In this document: piece after piece, positions 11,046-21,260 of the stretch
How positions within the stretch are numbered: the first letter of the stretch is position 1
Layout: every line of letters starts with the position of its first letter
Assembly (NCBI RefSeq): GCF_027244095.1
Contig: NC_069657.1
Coordinates: forward strand, 241,096,674-241,160,673
Reading direction: 5' to 3'
Length of the DNA stretch: 64,000 nucleotides
Source: Hemicordylus capensis
Lineage: Eukaryota; Chordata; Lepidosauria; Squamata; Cordylidae
Position numbers and translations under genes: made by a program
Notes under the pieces: generated by a model
Told to the model about the DNA's origin: nothing
Database searches by the model: none
What the model saw: only the letters and a program-made list of their open reading frames with translations

Positions 11046-11230
11046 AGGGGATGGAGCTAGATAGCTCAGGAGTAGAGCACATATTCTGAATGCAAGAGGT
11101 CCGAGGTTCAATCCCCAATATCTCCAGGTAAAGTAAGAAAAGATCCCTGTCTGAAACCCTGGAGAGCTGCTGTCACTGTGTAGATAATAAAGAGTTCATT
11201 GGACTAAGTGTCACACAGTTTCGTATGCTC
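11046..11230 (+). mobile_element. tRNA-headed SINE
   Basis: Well preserved tRNA-like head: AGATAGCTCAGGAGTAGAGC (A box) and GAGGTTCAATCCCC (B box), then ATCTCCAGGTAAAG, GATCCCTGTCTGAAACC and TGGAGAGCTGCTGTC. The 3' tail is diverged (TTCATTGGACTAAGTGTC). Confidence 0.65.
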
Positions 11231-11239
11231 ATAAGGGGC

Positions 11240-11420
11240 AAGAATCATTTACATAGAAAGTGGCCTTATATAGAGTCAACCATTGGCCATCTAGTTCAGT
11301 ACTGTCTACATTGACTAGCAGCAGCTTTTTTGCTGGCCTGTAGAAAGGAATATCCTGAAGCAACAGCAAGAGCCATGAAGAGCTCTTGGCCTGTCCTGCT
11401 GATAAGCAGCAGCAGCTCAA
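11240..11420 (-). repeat. Diverged SINE tail
   Basis: Minus-strand relic: GTGGCCTTATATAGAGTCAACC, GGCCATCTAGTTCAGTACTG, then TCTACATTGACTAGCAGCAG. It corresponds to the tail and body of the preceding SINE family in the opposite orientation. Confidence 0.45.
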
Positions 11421-11799
11421 TGCAGTTGGCCACTTGAGTCCAGCTTTGCCTCCCCCCACCTATCCACCCACCACCTCACCTGGGCTGGAGTCCACAGACA
11501 CCTTCCCTCATCCCTCTTTCCCTTTGTCTTAACCCCCCCCATTCAAATCCTCTGCCCCCCTCCCCACCCTCTGTCCACCTGCCACTGCTGCTGCTTACTC
11601 ACCTGTCCCTCCATCACCACTTGAGATGCATGTGGGGATGGTGGACTGAAGAGTGAGCGAGTCCGTTGCTGCTGCTTGTTCAGCAGCAGCAATGATGGAG
11701 TGGAGCGAATTGGAACAGCAGTGGTGGTGGCAGCATCTGGTGGGCACAGGCAGAGAATGCCTCAGAAAGGCAGAGGGCCCCTCTCCTCTCCAGACACTG

Positions 11800-11900
11800 C
11801 CTTACAGCACCACCCTATGCATGTTTACTCAGAAATACATCCCACAGTGTGCCCAGTAAGGCTCACTCCCAAGTAAGCATGCCTAGGATTGTAGCCTGAA
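11800..11900 (+). repeat. Short unclassified interspersed repeat
   Basis: Motif 'GTTTACTCAGAAATACATCC' followed by 'AAGTAAGCATGCCTAGGATTG'. Related pieces occur at 22045, 51390 and 54718, showing a dispersed repeat. Family not known to me. Confidence 0.45.
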
Positions 11901-12145
11901 AGCAACAGCAGTTTAAGGAGAGAGGACTTGGCATTTGCTTGGGGCTAGAACATACTCCAGATGCTCCAGTGATTGAACAGCAATAGGGCCTATGTTCCGG
12001 CCAGTATCCTTAGCTAAAATTGTGGGCTTCTTGACTGGGCGGGGAGAGCTCTGCAGGGTCAGGGTTGCTTTCATTAATATTTTTAATTCAATAATGCACT
12101 GAACATTAGCCCCCCCCCCACCAAATCCAGCTATTAAACAAATAA

Positions 12146-12470
12146 AATGCTGTCCTTGTGTGCAGCATCTAAACCAGGGTCAAGTGTCCCAGTCTGGCCG
12201 CATCACTCACCCCCACAGCCTGCTCCTCATGGCTACTGCAGCGTTTGTCTGAAGATGTTAACATGGTATCCATGATGGCGGGTGCTTCCCTGACTGGGAG
12301 AATGGGATGCGCCAGCCTCCCAATCACGGAAGCACCTGCCATCATGGATATGGCATTCACCTCTTCAGATGAACATTGCATTAACCATGAGTGGCTGACT
12401 GCGGAGGTGAGTGATGAGGCAAGACGTCCAGCCCCGTTTCAGATGCTCTACATGAGTACAGCATCTTTTA
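12146..12470. mobile_element. About 320-bp palindromic foldback element
   Basis: The left arm (12146-12300: ATGCTGT, GCAGCATCTAAACC, CATCACTCACC, ATCCATGATGGC, GGTGCTTCC) is mirrored by the right arm (12310-12470) as its reverse complement, with many substitutions. The termini ATGCTGT.../...ACAGCAT close the palindrome. The symmetry covers nearly the whole segment, as expected for a foldback MITE. No transposase; target duplication not resolved. The overlapping short frames on both strands are products of the palindrome. Confidence 0.7.
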
Positions 12471-12564
12471 GTTTAACTTCTGAATAGGGCTCAAGTCATG
12501 GTTGGTTACAGCCCACTGGGGCATTTGAGTTGTGCACCCCCACCCTAGCTCAACAAGCTGGCTA

Positions 12565-12783
12565 ATATATATATTACATTTTATGTCCCGCTCTTCCTCC
12601 AAGGAGCCCAGAGCGGTGTACTACATACTTGAGTTTCTCCTCACAACAACCCTGTGAAGTAGGTTAGGCTGAGAGAGCAGGGACTGGCCCAGAGTCACCC
12701 AGCTAGTTTCATGGCTGAATGGGGATTTGAACTCGGGTCTCCCCGGTCCTAGTCCAGCACTCTAACCAGGGCACCACGGTGGA
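12565..12783 (-). mobile_element. Sauria SINE
   Basis: Minus-strand, near full length: ACATTTTATGTCCCGCTCTTCC, GAGCCCAGAGCGGTGTACTAC, CTCACAACAACCCTGTG, AGAGTCACCCAGC, GATTTGAACTCGGG and CTCTAACCAGGGCACCACGG. The tail is reduced to a short AT run. Confidence 0.85.
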
Positions 12784-13190
12784 TTATGCAATATATAATT
12801 GCTTGCCTACCTATGCTAGCAGTATGGAGTCCCATTGCTGGCTTCATGCTGGAGGTCACCTGCATGGTTGTGGGGAGGAATGCCATATCTGTGTTGTGGA
12901 GAGGAATGCCCATGCGTGCGGGGAGGAATGCCATATCTTTCACCACATGAAGAGGAGTCCCAAAGTCAGCAGCATACAAATCAGAACTGAGTGTCCGTGA
13001 AAATTTTGAATTTCCAATTTCACTTGCTATGTGCTATAAACCTAACTAGAAAATGAGAACAGACTGGTTATCTATTCAAAGGCACGAAGTTATTAGGAGC
13101 CCTGTCCTGAGGCCCAGGCAGATGGAAGGAGGGCAGTGCACATGCCAGCAGCCAGAAATTTCGTGGCTAGGGAGCCTAAGGGTACGCTGT

Positions 13191-13258
13191 GGGCCATTGT
13201 AGGACAATGTGAACTGGCAAAAACTGGCCATTGTAGGACAATGTGAACTGGAAAAAAC
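13191..13258. repeat. Two-copy direct repeat
   Basis: The unit GGCCATTGTAGGACAATGTG + AACTGGCAAAAAC occurs twice in tandem (about 33-35 bp each), differing by one or two bases. Each unit carries the dyad CATTGTaggACAATG. Confidence 0.85.
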
Positions 13259-14167
13259 CTAAATATATGTAGTCTATTATGTTTAATATTGCTTAAATTT
13301 AATAATTTAACATTTTAAACTTAAACTCTCCTTAAAAAAATTAGAAAGTGCCAAATGCTTGTCAATAATAATATGTTTACACTCATTGGGCCAAAACACT
13401 GGAAGATAAGAACAAGTTTTACTCTCATTAGGCACAATGCTCCCTGCATGTTTCCCCATATATCTTTGTAAGTAAGGGTTCCTCAGCAGCCAGTTACTCT
13501 TCAATTCAGAGAGAGAGAGAGAGAGAGAGGGAGGAGGAGGAGGAGGAGGATCGTCCCATTGGTCTGCCTGGCTCACATTTCACCTGGTCCCTCCGCTTGT
13601 AGACTCCATCACTGAATTACTCCCCTTGTAGACTCCATCACTGAACAACCAAAGAGGGAGGGAGAACAAGGCTCCTTCCACTGTCCTGCTTTGACCCATT
13701 TGTATTTTGCATTTCTTTTGTTAGCCACCTTGAATTATTCTGTTGAAAAAGAAAAGTGACATCTACATATATAATGAAAGGGATACAGACTTATTTTTTA
13801 AAACATGTAAAATTATAATGTAGGGAAATGGTCTGTGTACTAACAATCCCACAGCCCTAGCCTTGACAGCACATGTGGTCAGCAGAGGCCTCACACATCA
13901 TTTCAGCCTCTTCGGCCCGAGATGACTTCATAGGCCTTTTGACTGTAGTATGTGCCTACTGATGTTGAAGTCAGAGAACATGGAACACAATTTTTCAGTG
14001 CAGCTTAATGAAAGATACATAAACATGTTTACATAATGTATGTGTGTATGTGCATTTTTTAAAGGAAAAATAACTGCAAATTACAAAATTGCTGAGAACT
14101 AGTTTGGCAACTGCTAGTGCAACTGGAGGCCAATTTAGTGCGCATTCTTAGCTAAGAAGCTAAAAAG
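13259..14167. other. No gene recognised; GA/GGA microsatellite
   Basis: AT-rich sequence containing (GA)n at about 13508-13528 and (GGA)n at about 13530-13550. A direct repeat 'CTTGTAGACTCCATCACTGAA' is seen at 13598 and 13625. No exon recognised. Confidence 0.45.
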
Positions 14168-14392
14168 GCAAAGTTAGGAACATAGGAAGATGCCATATAC
14201 TGAGTCAGATCATTGCTCTATCTAGCTCAGTATTGTCTTCACAAACTGGCAGCGGCTTCTCCAAGGCTGCAGGCAGGAATCTCTCTCAGCCCTATCTTGG
14301 AAATGCCATGGAGGGAACCTGAAACCTTCTGCTCTTCCCAGAGTGGCTCCATCTCCTTAGGGGAATATCTTACAGTGCTCACACAAAGTTAT
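14168..14392 (-). mobile_element. 5S-headed SINE family, head missing
   Basis: Minus strand: AGGAACATAGGAAGATGCC, CCATATACTGAGTCAG, CTAGCTCAGTATTGTC, TCTCCAAGGCTGCAGGCAGG and CTCCTTAGGGGAATATC. It stops before the 5S-like box region. Confidence 0.75.
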
Positions 14393-14439
14393 TGTCTATG
14401 AGGTTATGACTGAACGCCTGTTGGCCATTCAACCAGAAG

Positions 14440-15030
14440 ACTGATTTATTTTAAAAAGGTTTACTTCCCACTTTTCTGCCAAAGGTTCTCAAAGTGGCTT
14501 AGAATACAAAATTTAAAAACAATGGCTGACATGAGGAAAATTACTCAAAGTAGTCCCAATAAAAAGGACCTTTCGTTCCAATGGGACTACTCTAAGTAAT
14601 TTTCCTCATGTCAACTGCTCAATTCAAAAGTAGCTAATAATATAAAAACAGTAACAAGAAAATTTTAAAACAGCCAAAATGAAATGTCAGGAGCAACGAA
14701 GAGATTCAAATCTATAGCTTTTTTAAAAAGCTACGTTTTAACCACTTGCTAAAGCGAAGGTCCTCCCATGACATTCCACAGTCCAGGTGCAGCAGACGAA
14801 AAAGCTCCGTCTCACATCCCTTTCCCCACCACGGCCACTTGAACTTCGGACAGTGGAGTGGGAAATAACCAACAGGGCTTCAGTTGTTGAATGGAGTGTC
14901 GAAGTAGCCTTATATTGGAAGGACCCAGTCTCTAAGACATCCCAGATCCAGGCTGTACTAGGGCCTTAAAAATATAAGACCAGCACTGTGAAATAAATGC
15001 AAAAAACAAATTGGAAGCAGCTAAAACATA
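14440..15030. repeat. Unclassified interspersed repeat with nested MITE
   Basis: Left part 'CCACTTTTCTGCCAAAGGTTC' and right part with GACATTCCACAGTCCAGG, GGAAGGACCCAGTCTC, GGGCCTTAAAAATATAAGACC and ACCAGCACTGTGAA. The composition recalls a dispersed lizard repeat with an AAACCAGCACTTTGAATTG-like motif, but I cannot name its class. Confidence 0.35.
14527..14613. mobile_element. 87-bp hairpin MITE
   Basis: TGACATGAGGAAAATTACTC ... GTAATTTTCCTCATGTCA: near-perfect inverted repeats of about 32 bp flanking a 20-bp loop. A longer, decayed relative is at 18966-19076. Confidence 0.7.
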
Positions 15031-15089
15031 TAACTTAGGTTTTATATAAACATATAAAGTTATATAACCCCCTAAAAGTTAGTAACCTC

Positions 15090-15345
15090 TTGCAAACTTG
15101 GCAAAGAGGCATCTTTTAACATGGTGATTCTCTTTATTTAGCAGGGGGAGAGTAACTGGCCCTCTCCACCCCCAGCACAGTACTTCCAGTGACTGTTGCT
15201 GGTGTCTATCTTATGTTTCTTTTTAGAATGTGAGCCCTTTGGGGACAAGGATCCATCATATTTATTAGTTATTTCTCTGTGTAAACTGCCCTGAGCCATT
15301 TTTGGAAGGGCAGTATAGAAATCGAATAAATAAATAAAATAAATA
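15090..15345 (+). repeat. L2-like LINE 3' tail
   Basis: Good copy: CTTGCAAACTTGGCAAAGAGG, GTGATTCTCTTTATTTAGCAG, AGTGACTGTTGCTGGTGTC, GAATGTGAGCCCTTTGGGG, AAACTGCCCTGAGCC and an AATAAATAAATAAAATAAAT tail. The TGTGAGCCCTTTGGGGACAAG box resembles L2 3' ends. Confidence 0.65.
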
Positions 15346-15819
15346 TAACTTATAGAAAACATATAAATGGTAAGATAGGAACAATCTTCTTCTCCCTGAT
15401 GCAAAACAGTGACACTCTTCATATCTATCCTCCACAAGGAGAAAAATATGAATGTTTAATTATGCACCAATAGGTTACCATTTTTGAGATAATTCCAAAG
15501 CCTATCTGTAAAATTACACAGATGCCTTTATTTGGGTTGCTACCACACAGCATGTGTGTCATTGGCTATCCTCCAGCTGAACCTTCCCACACAAGCACTG
15601 AACTTTCATCTTTATACAGAACAGCTGGCAAAAGGGAGACTTGACCAGAGTTGGCCAGCGTAAGTACTTTAAGTCAATGTGACATGAGCACCATATAATG
15701 AGAACAGATGTTGCATGAAGATTCCATGCTAAAAGAGCACTGGCCCCATGCAGTAACATCTAGTGATGTGTCACAGTACTCTTTGGAACAGGACAACAAA
15801 GGATCATGGGAGAGATCCG

Positions 15820-15980
15820 TATATGCAATCCTTTGTACATATCTCTCTCAATGTGTAATACTACCAAGTTGAAGCCATAGACCTATAGTAACTGTGTACT
15901 ATCAAGCGGGTCAGAGGCTTGTCCTAGAGAAGGTCAGTATCTACTCGTGGAGTCACACAAAAACTTGGATTGAGAGATAG
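15820..15980 (-). repeat. Inverted copy of the 6956-7110 extension
   Basis: Reverse complement of the segment following the SINE at 6660: CAATCCTTTGTACATAT, CATAGACCTATAGTAACTG and CACACAAAAACTTGG. It lies immediately beyond the 3' end of the SINE at 15981. Confidence 0.6.
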
Positions 15981-16325
15981 CAACATAGGAAGCTGCTATA
16001 TACCAAATCAGGCCATTGGTCCATCTAGCTCAGTATTATCTCTCAGTATTATCTACACAGGCTGGCAGCAGCTGCTCCAGGGTTGCCGGCAGGAGTCTCT
16101 CTCAGCCCTTTCTTGGAGATGCCAGAGAGGGAACTTGGAACCTTCTGCCTCCAGATGTTTTGCTCAGAGTGGCCTCATCCCCTAAGAGGAATGTCTTATG
16201 TGCTCACACAAGTCATCTCCTATTCGAATGCAAACCAGGGCAGACCCTGCTTAGCAAAGGGCACAATTCATGCTTGCTACCACAATTTACCACAATTCAT
16301 GTTTGCTACCACAAGACCAGCTCCC
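15981..16325 (-). mobile_element. 5S-headed SINE, near full length
   Basis: Minus strand: AACATAGGAAGCTGCTATATACC (3' end), AGGTTGCCGGCAGG-type body, TCCCCTAAGAGGAATGTC, then the head TCGAATGCAAACCAGGGCAGACCC and TGCTTAGC, and the leader TTGCTACCACAAGACCAGCTC. The head block contains a small local duplication (TACCACAATTTACCACAATTC). It is arranged head-to-head with the copy at 16372. Confidence 0.8.
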
Positions 16326-16371
16326 TTCCTTAATATATCCCCCCTGTGGATGAATGCCAGAATGAAGAATG

Positions 16372-16676
16372 AAGGAGAGGAGAGCTGGTCTTGTGGTAGC
16401 AAGCATGACTTGTCCCCATAGCTAAGCAGGGTCTGCCCTGGTTGCATATGAATGGGAGACATGATGTGTGAGCACTGCAAGATATTCCCCTCAGGGGATG
16501 AAGCTGCTCTGGGAAGAGCAGAAGGTTTCAAGTTCCCTCCCTGGCTTCTCCAAGATAGGGCTGAGAGAGATTCCTGCCTGCAACCTTGGAGAAGCTGCTG
16601 CCAGTCTGTGAAGGCAATACTGAGCTAGATAGACCAATGGTCTGACTCAGTATATGGCAGTTTCCTATGTTCCTAA
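16372..16676 (+). mobile_element. 5S-headed SINE, full length
   Basis: Best copy in the window. Leader GGTCTTGTGGTAGCAAGC, then AGCTAAGCAGGGTCTGCCC + TGGTTGCATATGAATGGGAGAC. Compared with 5S rRNA (GAAGCTAAGCAGGGTCGGGC...GGATGGGAGAC) this keeps the A-box, intermediate element and C-box region. The body has CCCCTCAGGGGATG and AGGGCTGAGAGAGATTCCTG, and the tail CTGAGCTAGATAGACC...CAGTTTCCTATGTTCC. RNA polymerase III type 1 promoter use is inferred from this similarity. Confidence 0.85.
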
Positions 16677-16949
16677 GTCTGTGAATATGGAGTGTCAGTT
16701 GAATTAACTAATTACTGTATATAAGGGTCAAAGAAGAAAGGCGACAGTTGGATACCTTTTTGCAAAATTTGACTTCGTTTATAAGAGTAGAGTGTATCTT
16801 TCAAAAGAGGTATCTTGTTTATTTATTATTGTTTTATTTGTGTAATTGAGATTCCTTTCTTTGCAGTTGTGGTGTGTGTGCATGTGTGCTTGTGTGTGAG
16901 AGAGAATAACTAGCTAAATAGAGAGAGAGATTTTAAAAAATCTGTTGGA

Positions 16950-17330
16950 AAGGTGTGGTATTTTAAGGATATGCTGTTTGGAGTGCAGCTGTGTGGAGTG
17001 CACGATGTGTCCTGGCCTCCAGATATCCCACAGTGCACTGTGCAATGATCATGGTGCACTGGGGGATGCCCCTGTGAGACAGGTGCTCTGGACGCCGGTC
17101 TCTGTGTCTGCTCAGGCTGCCTGCAGCTTGAGCAAACACACGATCTTGGCCACGGGACTAAGGCTGCACTCATATGGTTGACCCTGGCTAATGGCCAGAT
17201 TTTAAAGTAGGGTTGGGCACCATGGCAGCGCAGGAATAGCGCCTGATCCCAACTCTGCACATGAGCAGCCTAACTCAGGCTACAGCCAGCCCAAGCCTGG
17301 GTTAGGCTGCTCATGAGGATAGCTTCATAT
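16950..17330. mobile_element. GC-rich foldback family, copy 1
   Basis: Right end GGTTAGGCTGCTCATGAGGATAGC. Internal blocks TCCCACAGTGCACTGTGC and TGCCTGCAGC are shared with the copies at 20455, 22337 and 52330. The family termini have the form CTGAGGCTGTTCTCATGAG. The left end is uncertain. Confidence 0.5.
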
Positions 17331-17399
17331 ACTAGGGATTCCCTTGTGAGTAATGGGAGTATAATATATCTGACTGATGGCACTTTATGCTGCAGTTAG

Positions 17400-17650
17400 G
17401 TGAGTGATCAGAGTGCCAAAGCAGACCTTTTCAACTGTGGTGCCCCAATTATGGAACTTTCTCCCCAGGATGGCTTGCCTGTTGCCTACCCAAATGTCTT
17501 TTCACTGCCAAGCAAAGACCTTTTTCTTACCCCAGGTCTTCTAAATGCTGATTTGCTTTTTTACTTAGCTCCCCAATACTGTGGTATTCCATTTTATTGC
17601 TGCTTTTATTGTTGTAGTGGCTATATAAATACAGATAGAAAGATATTTCT
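17400..17650 (+). pseudogene. LINE ORF2 C-terminal fragment (L2/CR1-like)
   Basis: In translation the segment gives fragments such as AKADLFNCG, LWNFLP-like and KTFFLPQVF in different frames, separated by a frameshift. This recalls the C-terminus of L2/CR1-type reverse transcriptases (FSVAAPxLWNSLP...FKxxLKTxLF). It is followed by an AT-rich 3' flank. Weak evidence, by eye only. Confidence 0.35.
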
Positions 17651-18965
17651 TTGTTTTTGGAAATTTTTGAAACAGGTTTTCTGATTTGCCACTTTAAAAA
17701 AACCCACAGTTTTATCATGTTTTTTGCCATGGTGGTATAGCATAGCTTGTATTTATCATGGACTGATACTATAATGGTGTCAAACAATGATATAATAGTA
17801 TGATAAAAGTTTCAAGGCCACAATGAAGTTCAGATAACAGCATACCAAGGGGCTAAAGACAGAAGGGAATAAAAAGTTATTGCTTATCCCCAGCTAGCAT
17901 GACTACATTACACCACTGATTTGATTTTTATTGTTAGCTGCTTATTTAACGATCTATATTGCCAGGTACTCTAAATACTATATAGCTGGCGGAAAAGCAG
18001 GAAACTAATGTCCTCTGAGACCCTTCTTGCTACACTTTGTTTATATTGTCAAGTGCTTTCATAATGTCTCATTGTGCTGTGTATATCCCAGTGGGTCTTC
18101 AAAAAAGAAATTTGCCAGATTTCCGCTCGTGCGTGCGTGTGTGTAGACAGGCAATGTCCGTGCGTGTGTGCAGACAGGCAATGTGCATGCGTGCGTGTGT
18201 GTGTGTGTGTATGTATGTATATATACACATACATACACACACACACACACACCCCGAGATAATGTCTGCCCGGGGGGGGTGTTAATTTTTTTTTGCCCTT
18301 TTTTGTACCTTTTTTTCATTTTGAAAAGTTGGCAGGTATGAAAATATTCCCAAATGGGGTCTCTCTTATGGCCTGCTGCCATGATAGGTGTTTCCCACTT
18401 ACAATGGAGGATACACTGGGAAAAGATTTGCTCAGGACTGCATGAATATATTCTATTCAATTTTGGTTTCACTTTCTATTCCCCTCCCCATCCTCTGCAT
18501 TTATATCCAGACTCCTCCTCCTTGCTCAAATCTGCTCCCTCCCCCCAAATCCTCTTTTCATTCATTGACCTTCTTTGTCTTTGCACTTTGGGGGAGAGCA
18601 AGGGCTTAACTGTGTGTGTGCTGCATGTACAACACCTGCAGAATAGGTCTGTTCTCATCCCCATATACTACTGTTAACATGTTCATATACTATAATTAGA
18701 AGTTATGATTAATATTCATGATGCTATCTTTGGCCTAGGTTCTTTATGATTTTTTAAAAATCAATTTAATTTTTTTTTAAAATCCAATTTAAATTTTAGA
18801 AATCTATTTTAAAAACAACACCACCATCTATTTTTATCAACCCTGGTTTGGCCCTCTAAGTAATTCTAAAACCAGAATGTGGCTTCTCAGTTTCATAAAC
18901 AATGTTGAAGAGAATGTGCAATACACAATGCACATTCACTAGGCAATAATTTCCACACAACTCAG
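17651..18965. other. No gene recognised
   Basis: AT-rich sequence with the microsatellite at 18180-18253 and T-rich tracts at 18287-18316 and 18750-18830. No exon recognised. Confidence 0.4.
18180..18253. repeat. TG/TATG/CATA/CA compound microsatellite
   Basis: (TG)n, (TATG)n, ATATAT, (ACAT)n and (AC)n in mirror order, so the tract is self-complementary and could form a hairpin. Flanked by two copies of TGTGTAGACAGGCAATGT-like sequence at 18139 and 18168. Confidence 0.9.
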
Positions 18966-19076
18966 TGACTGACAGAATGAGAAAGTACTCAAAGTAGTCC
19001 CACCGAAATTAAGAGGACAAGTTAGGCATTGTCTAATTTCAATGAGATTACTTTAAACAATTTCCCTCATCCTGTC
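18966..19076. mobile_element. Decayed relative of the 14527 hairpin MITE
   Basis: GACTGACAGAATGAGAAAG ... ACTCAAAGTAGTCCCACC ... TTTCAATGAGATTACTTTAAAC ... CCTCATCCTGTCAGCC. The outer arms are reverse complements with several mismatches, and the interior (GGACAAGTTAGGCATTGTC) is absent from the 14527 copy. Confidence 0.55.
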
Positions 19077-20454
19077 AGCCAGCAGGACTTACTTTCAAGA
19101 AAACCTACATGCGAGCAGGCTACATTGCAGATTCCTTCCTTTGAACAGATTCACCAGTCTGATCCCTGTATCGTAAAAACATGTCAGTTCTTCACTTTTA
19201 TCAGTATTGGTTTAAAAAGCAATAGCTTCAATAATATCTTTAAATGAACAAATGTTGCTCATTTATAAACATTGTTCACTTATACAACTGAAGGGTTCTT
19301 TAGGAGAAAAAGAAAAGCCATTTGGCTTTTTTTAATATAGTGACATTAAAAAAATCTGCAATTTTTTTTCAAGAAGCTACCCATATTAATTTGGTTAGTA
19401 AGCAGCTGGAATAATATTACTCAGAAATTTTAGGTATTTTCACAGACTGATGAAAGGCAAGCATTCCAGTTTTCTTCTTAGGGACATAAAATAAATCCCT
19501 TAGAGAGAGGATGTTTTTGGAATTAACGTTGAAAACTATTATGAACTAATTGCATTATTGCCAGTAGAGCTGATCCTATGAGGTTCTCCTTAAATCTTCA
19601 ATGCAGCAAAAGGCCAGGAGCCTTTCTTTCGAGGAACAAGCGACCTCTTAACATCTCTACACTTCAACAGAAGATAGTTTGTGAATGTTGCACAGGTGCA
19701 CTCAGAAACTGTGCAGACTCAAACTGAGTTCAGAAACAAGCATTTTCATCTTCTTCCATACTACCTTGGCCACCCATAGAACTGGTGAATAAAACATGCA
19801 AGACTGACATCAGAAGCTCAATTCATGGCTAGTCTGCCTATAAGGCAGGGGCTTTAAATAGTCTGCACAGGCACCTGCCAGACCCCTTCCCCACAACACA
19901 CTTCAGCCATCTGCCAGCTTCTGCCAGTTGGGGAGGAGGTGCCATGTTAGGACTGCAAAGCTGCTTCTCATAACCAATGCAATGTGAATTGACCTGCATT
20001 GTACTGCATTGATTTGCATTAGTGAAGCATTCATCTGAATGCTAAACCATGTGCCCAGATTGTTACTCCTCACACATTGACACAGATGAAGGGGGCCATG
20101 GCTCAACATGCTTCAACATGCTTCCGGAAGCTCTGTGCAGGGGTCCTTGGCTTGTTCCTTTTTCTGGGATTTCATTTTATCATGTGGTGTCCCCCTGCAG
20201 CATGTGGCTTGGTCTCATTTGCTCTTAAGATACCTCTAACAGTGTGCTGGCTCTCTGCTTGTTGTGGTACAACAAGCAGTGTTTGTTGTTCTTGTGGCCA
20301 GGATTTCAGAGATCAGTTGGTGAAGGGCTGTTAGATAGAGTCTCAGTACTCAAATAATGGGGAAAGAGGTAGAGGGCCCGTCATGAAACTGCCCCCCGCC
20401 CAGATTCCACCTAATTTTAGACCAATTGTGGGTCCGTGTTTTCCTAAAACACAG
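19077..20454. other. Repeat-poor AT-rich stretch, no gene recognised
   Basis: 19240-19750 is unique-looking and AT-rich, with homeodomain-like words (CTAATTGCATTA at about 19547-19558). It could be conserved non-coding DNA, but that cannot be judged without alignment. No exon seen. Confidence 0.35.
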
Positions 20455-20730
20455 TGAGCCCTTTCTCCCAATTGGGAGAAAGGGGCTCAAAAGGGGCAAG
20501 TGGAAGAAGCCTTGAAATGCCTACCTCCTCTGCAGATGATTTCCCTGCCACTGCTACTCCTGGCAGCATGGAGGTTTGGGGGCTGGGAGGCACTCAGGAC
20601 TCCCATAATGCACTGCATGAGTGTGCAGTGCGTTATAGGGATTCATAGTCTGGGTTAAGGGCACCTTTGCAGCAAAGATCGGGCTTAGACAGCCAAGTCT
20701 TTGATGCACATGTGAACAGCCTCAGTATGT
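20455..20730. mobile_element. GC-rich foldback family, copy 2
   Basis: Left end GAGCCCTTTCTCCCAATTGGG with the immediate dyad GGGAGAAAGGGGCTC. Internal TACCTCCTCTGCAGATGATT and CCCATAATGCACTGCATGAG; right end CACATGTGAACAGCCTCAG. Confidence 0.6.
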
Positions 20731-20814
20731 AAGGTCCCTCACAAAAGCTAGAAGGGCCAGGCTGTCTCCAGCTCTCCTGTAATTCAAGCGCTGTGACCTG
20801 CCTTTAGACAAGGG

Positions 20815-21260
20815 GCCCTTTCTCATGATCAATGAGAAGGGCTACCGGGTGTGTGGGGAGGAAGGCTGCTGAAATTTACCTCCCCTGCAGACAACTGGTC
20901 TTTATCATGTGCCCAGGCAAACAATGGCTGCCCTGGAAGCACAGAGGGTCAGGGGTCAGGAGGCGCCATCCCAGCCCTTGGAAATCCCACAATTCACCGT
21001 GTGAGCGAGTGGTGAAGTTTGCTGATTTACCCAGTGCTGACCAGGAGGCTGCTCCTGCATCAGCACGACGCAGCACTGACACACGAGCATTTAGCTTGGG
21101 TTAAGGGCTTGACCGTGCCCTTAGCTTTGGCTAACAGGCAGGCCTCTTGGATGGGTTTGCTACCAAGGCGCCAGAGGCAGCTGCACAGCTGCTGGCAGTT
21201 CTCATGTGCAGCCAGGCCCAGGCTTGGCTGCCTCTTGATTGCACATGAGAACAGCCTCAA
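20815..21260. mobile_element. GC-rich foldback family, copy 3
   Basis: Left end GGGCCCTTTCTCATGATCAATG; interior ACCTCCCCTGCAGACAACTG, CCTGGAAGCACAGAGG, AATCCCACAATTCACCGTG and GGTTAAGGGCTTGACCG; right end CTTGATTGCACATGAGAACAGCC. Separated from copy 2 by under 100 bp. Confidence 0.65.

Noticed and set aside
12169-12487. Overlapping frames on both strands with similar peptides (MMAGASVIGR / MMAGASLTGR)
   Set aside because: Caused by the palindrome: the two arms encode similar peptides on opposite strands. Not a gene.
16372-16460. Functional 5S rRNA gene
   Set aside because: Only the internal-promoter part resembles 5S rRNA, and the rest is SINE body. Several copies exist with the same non-5S tail.
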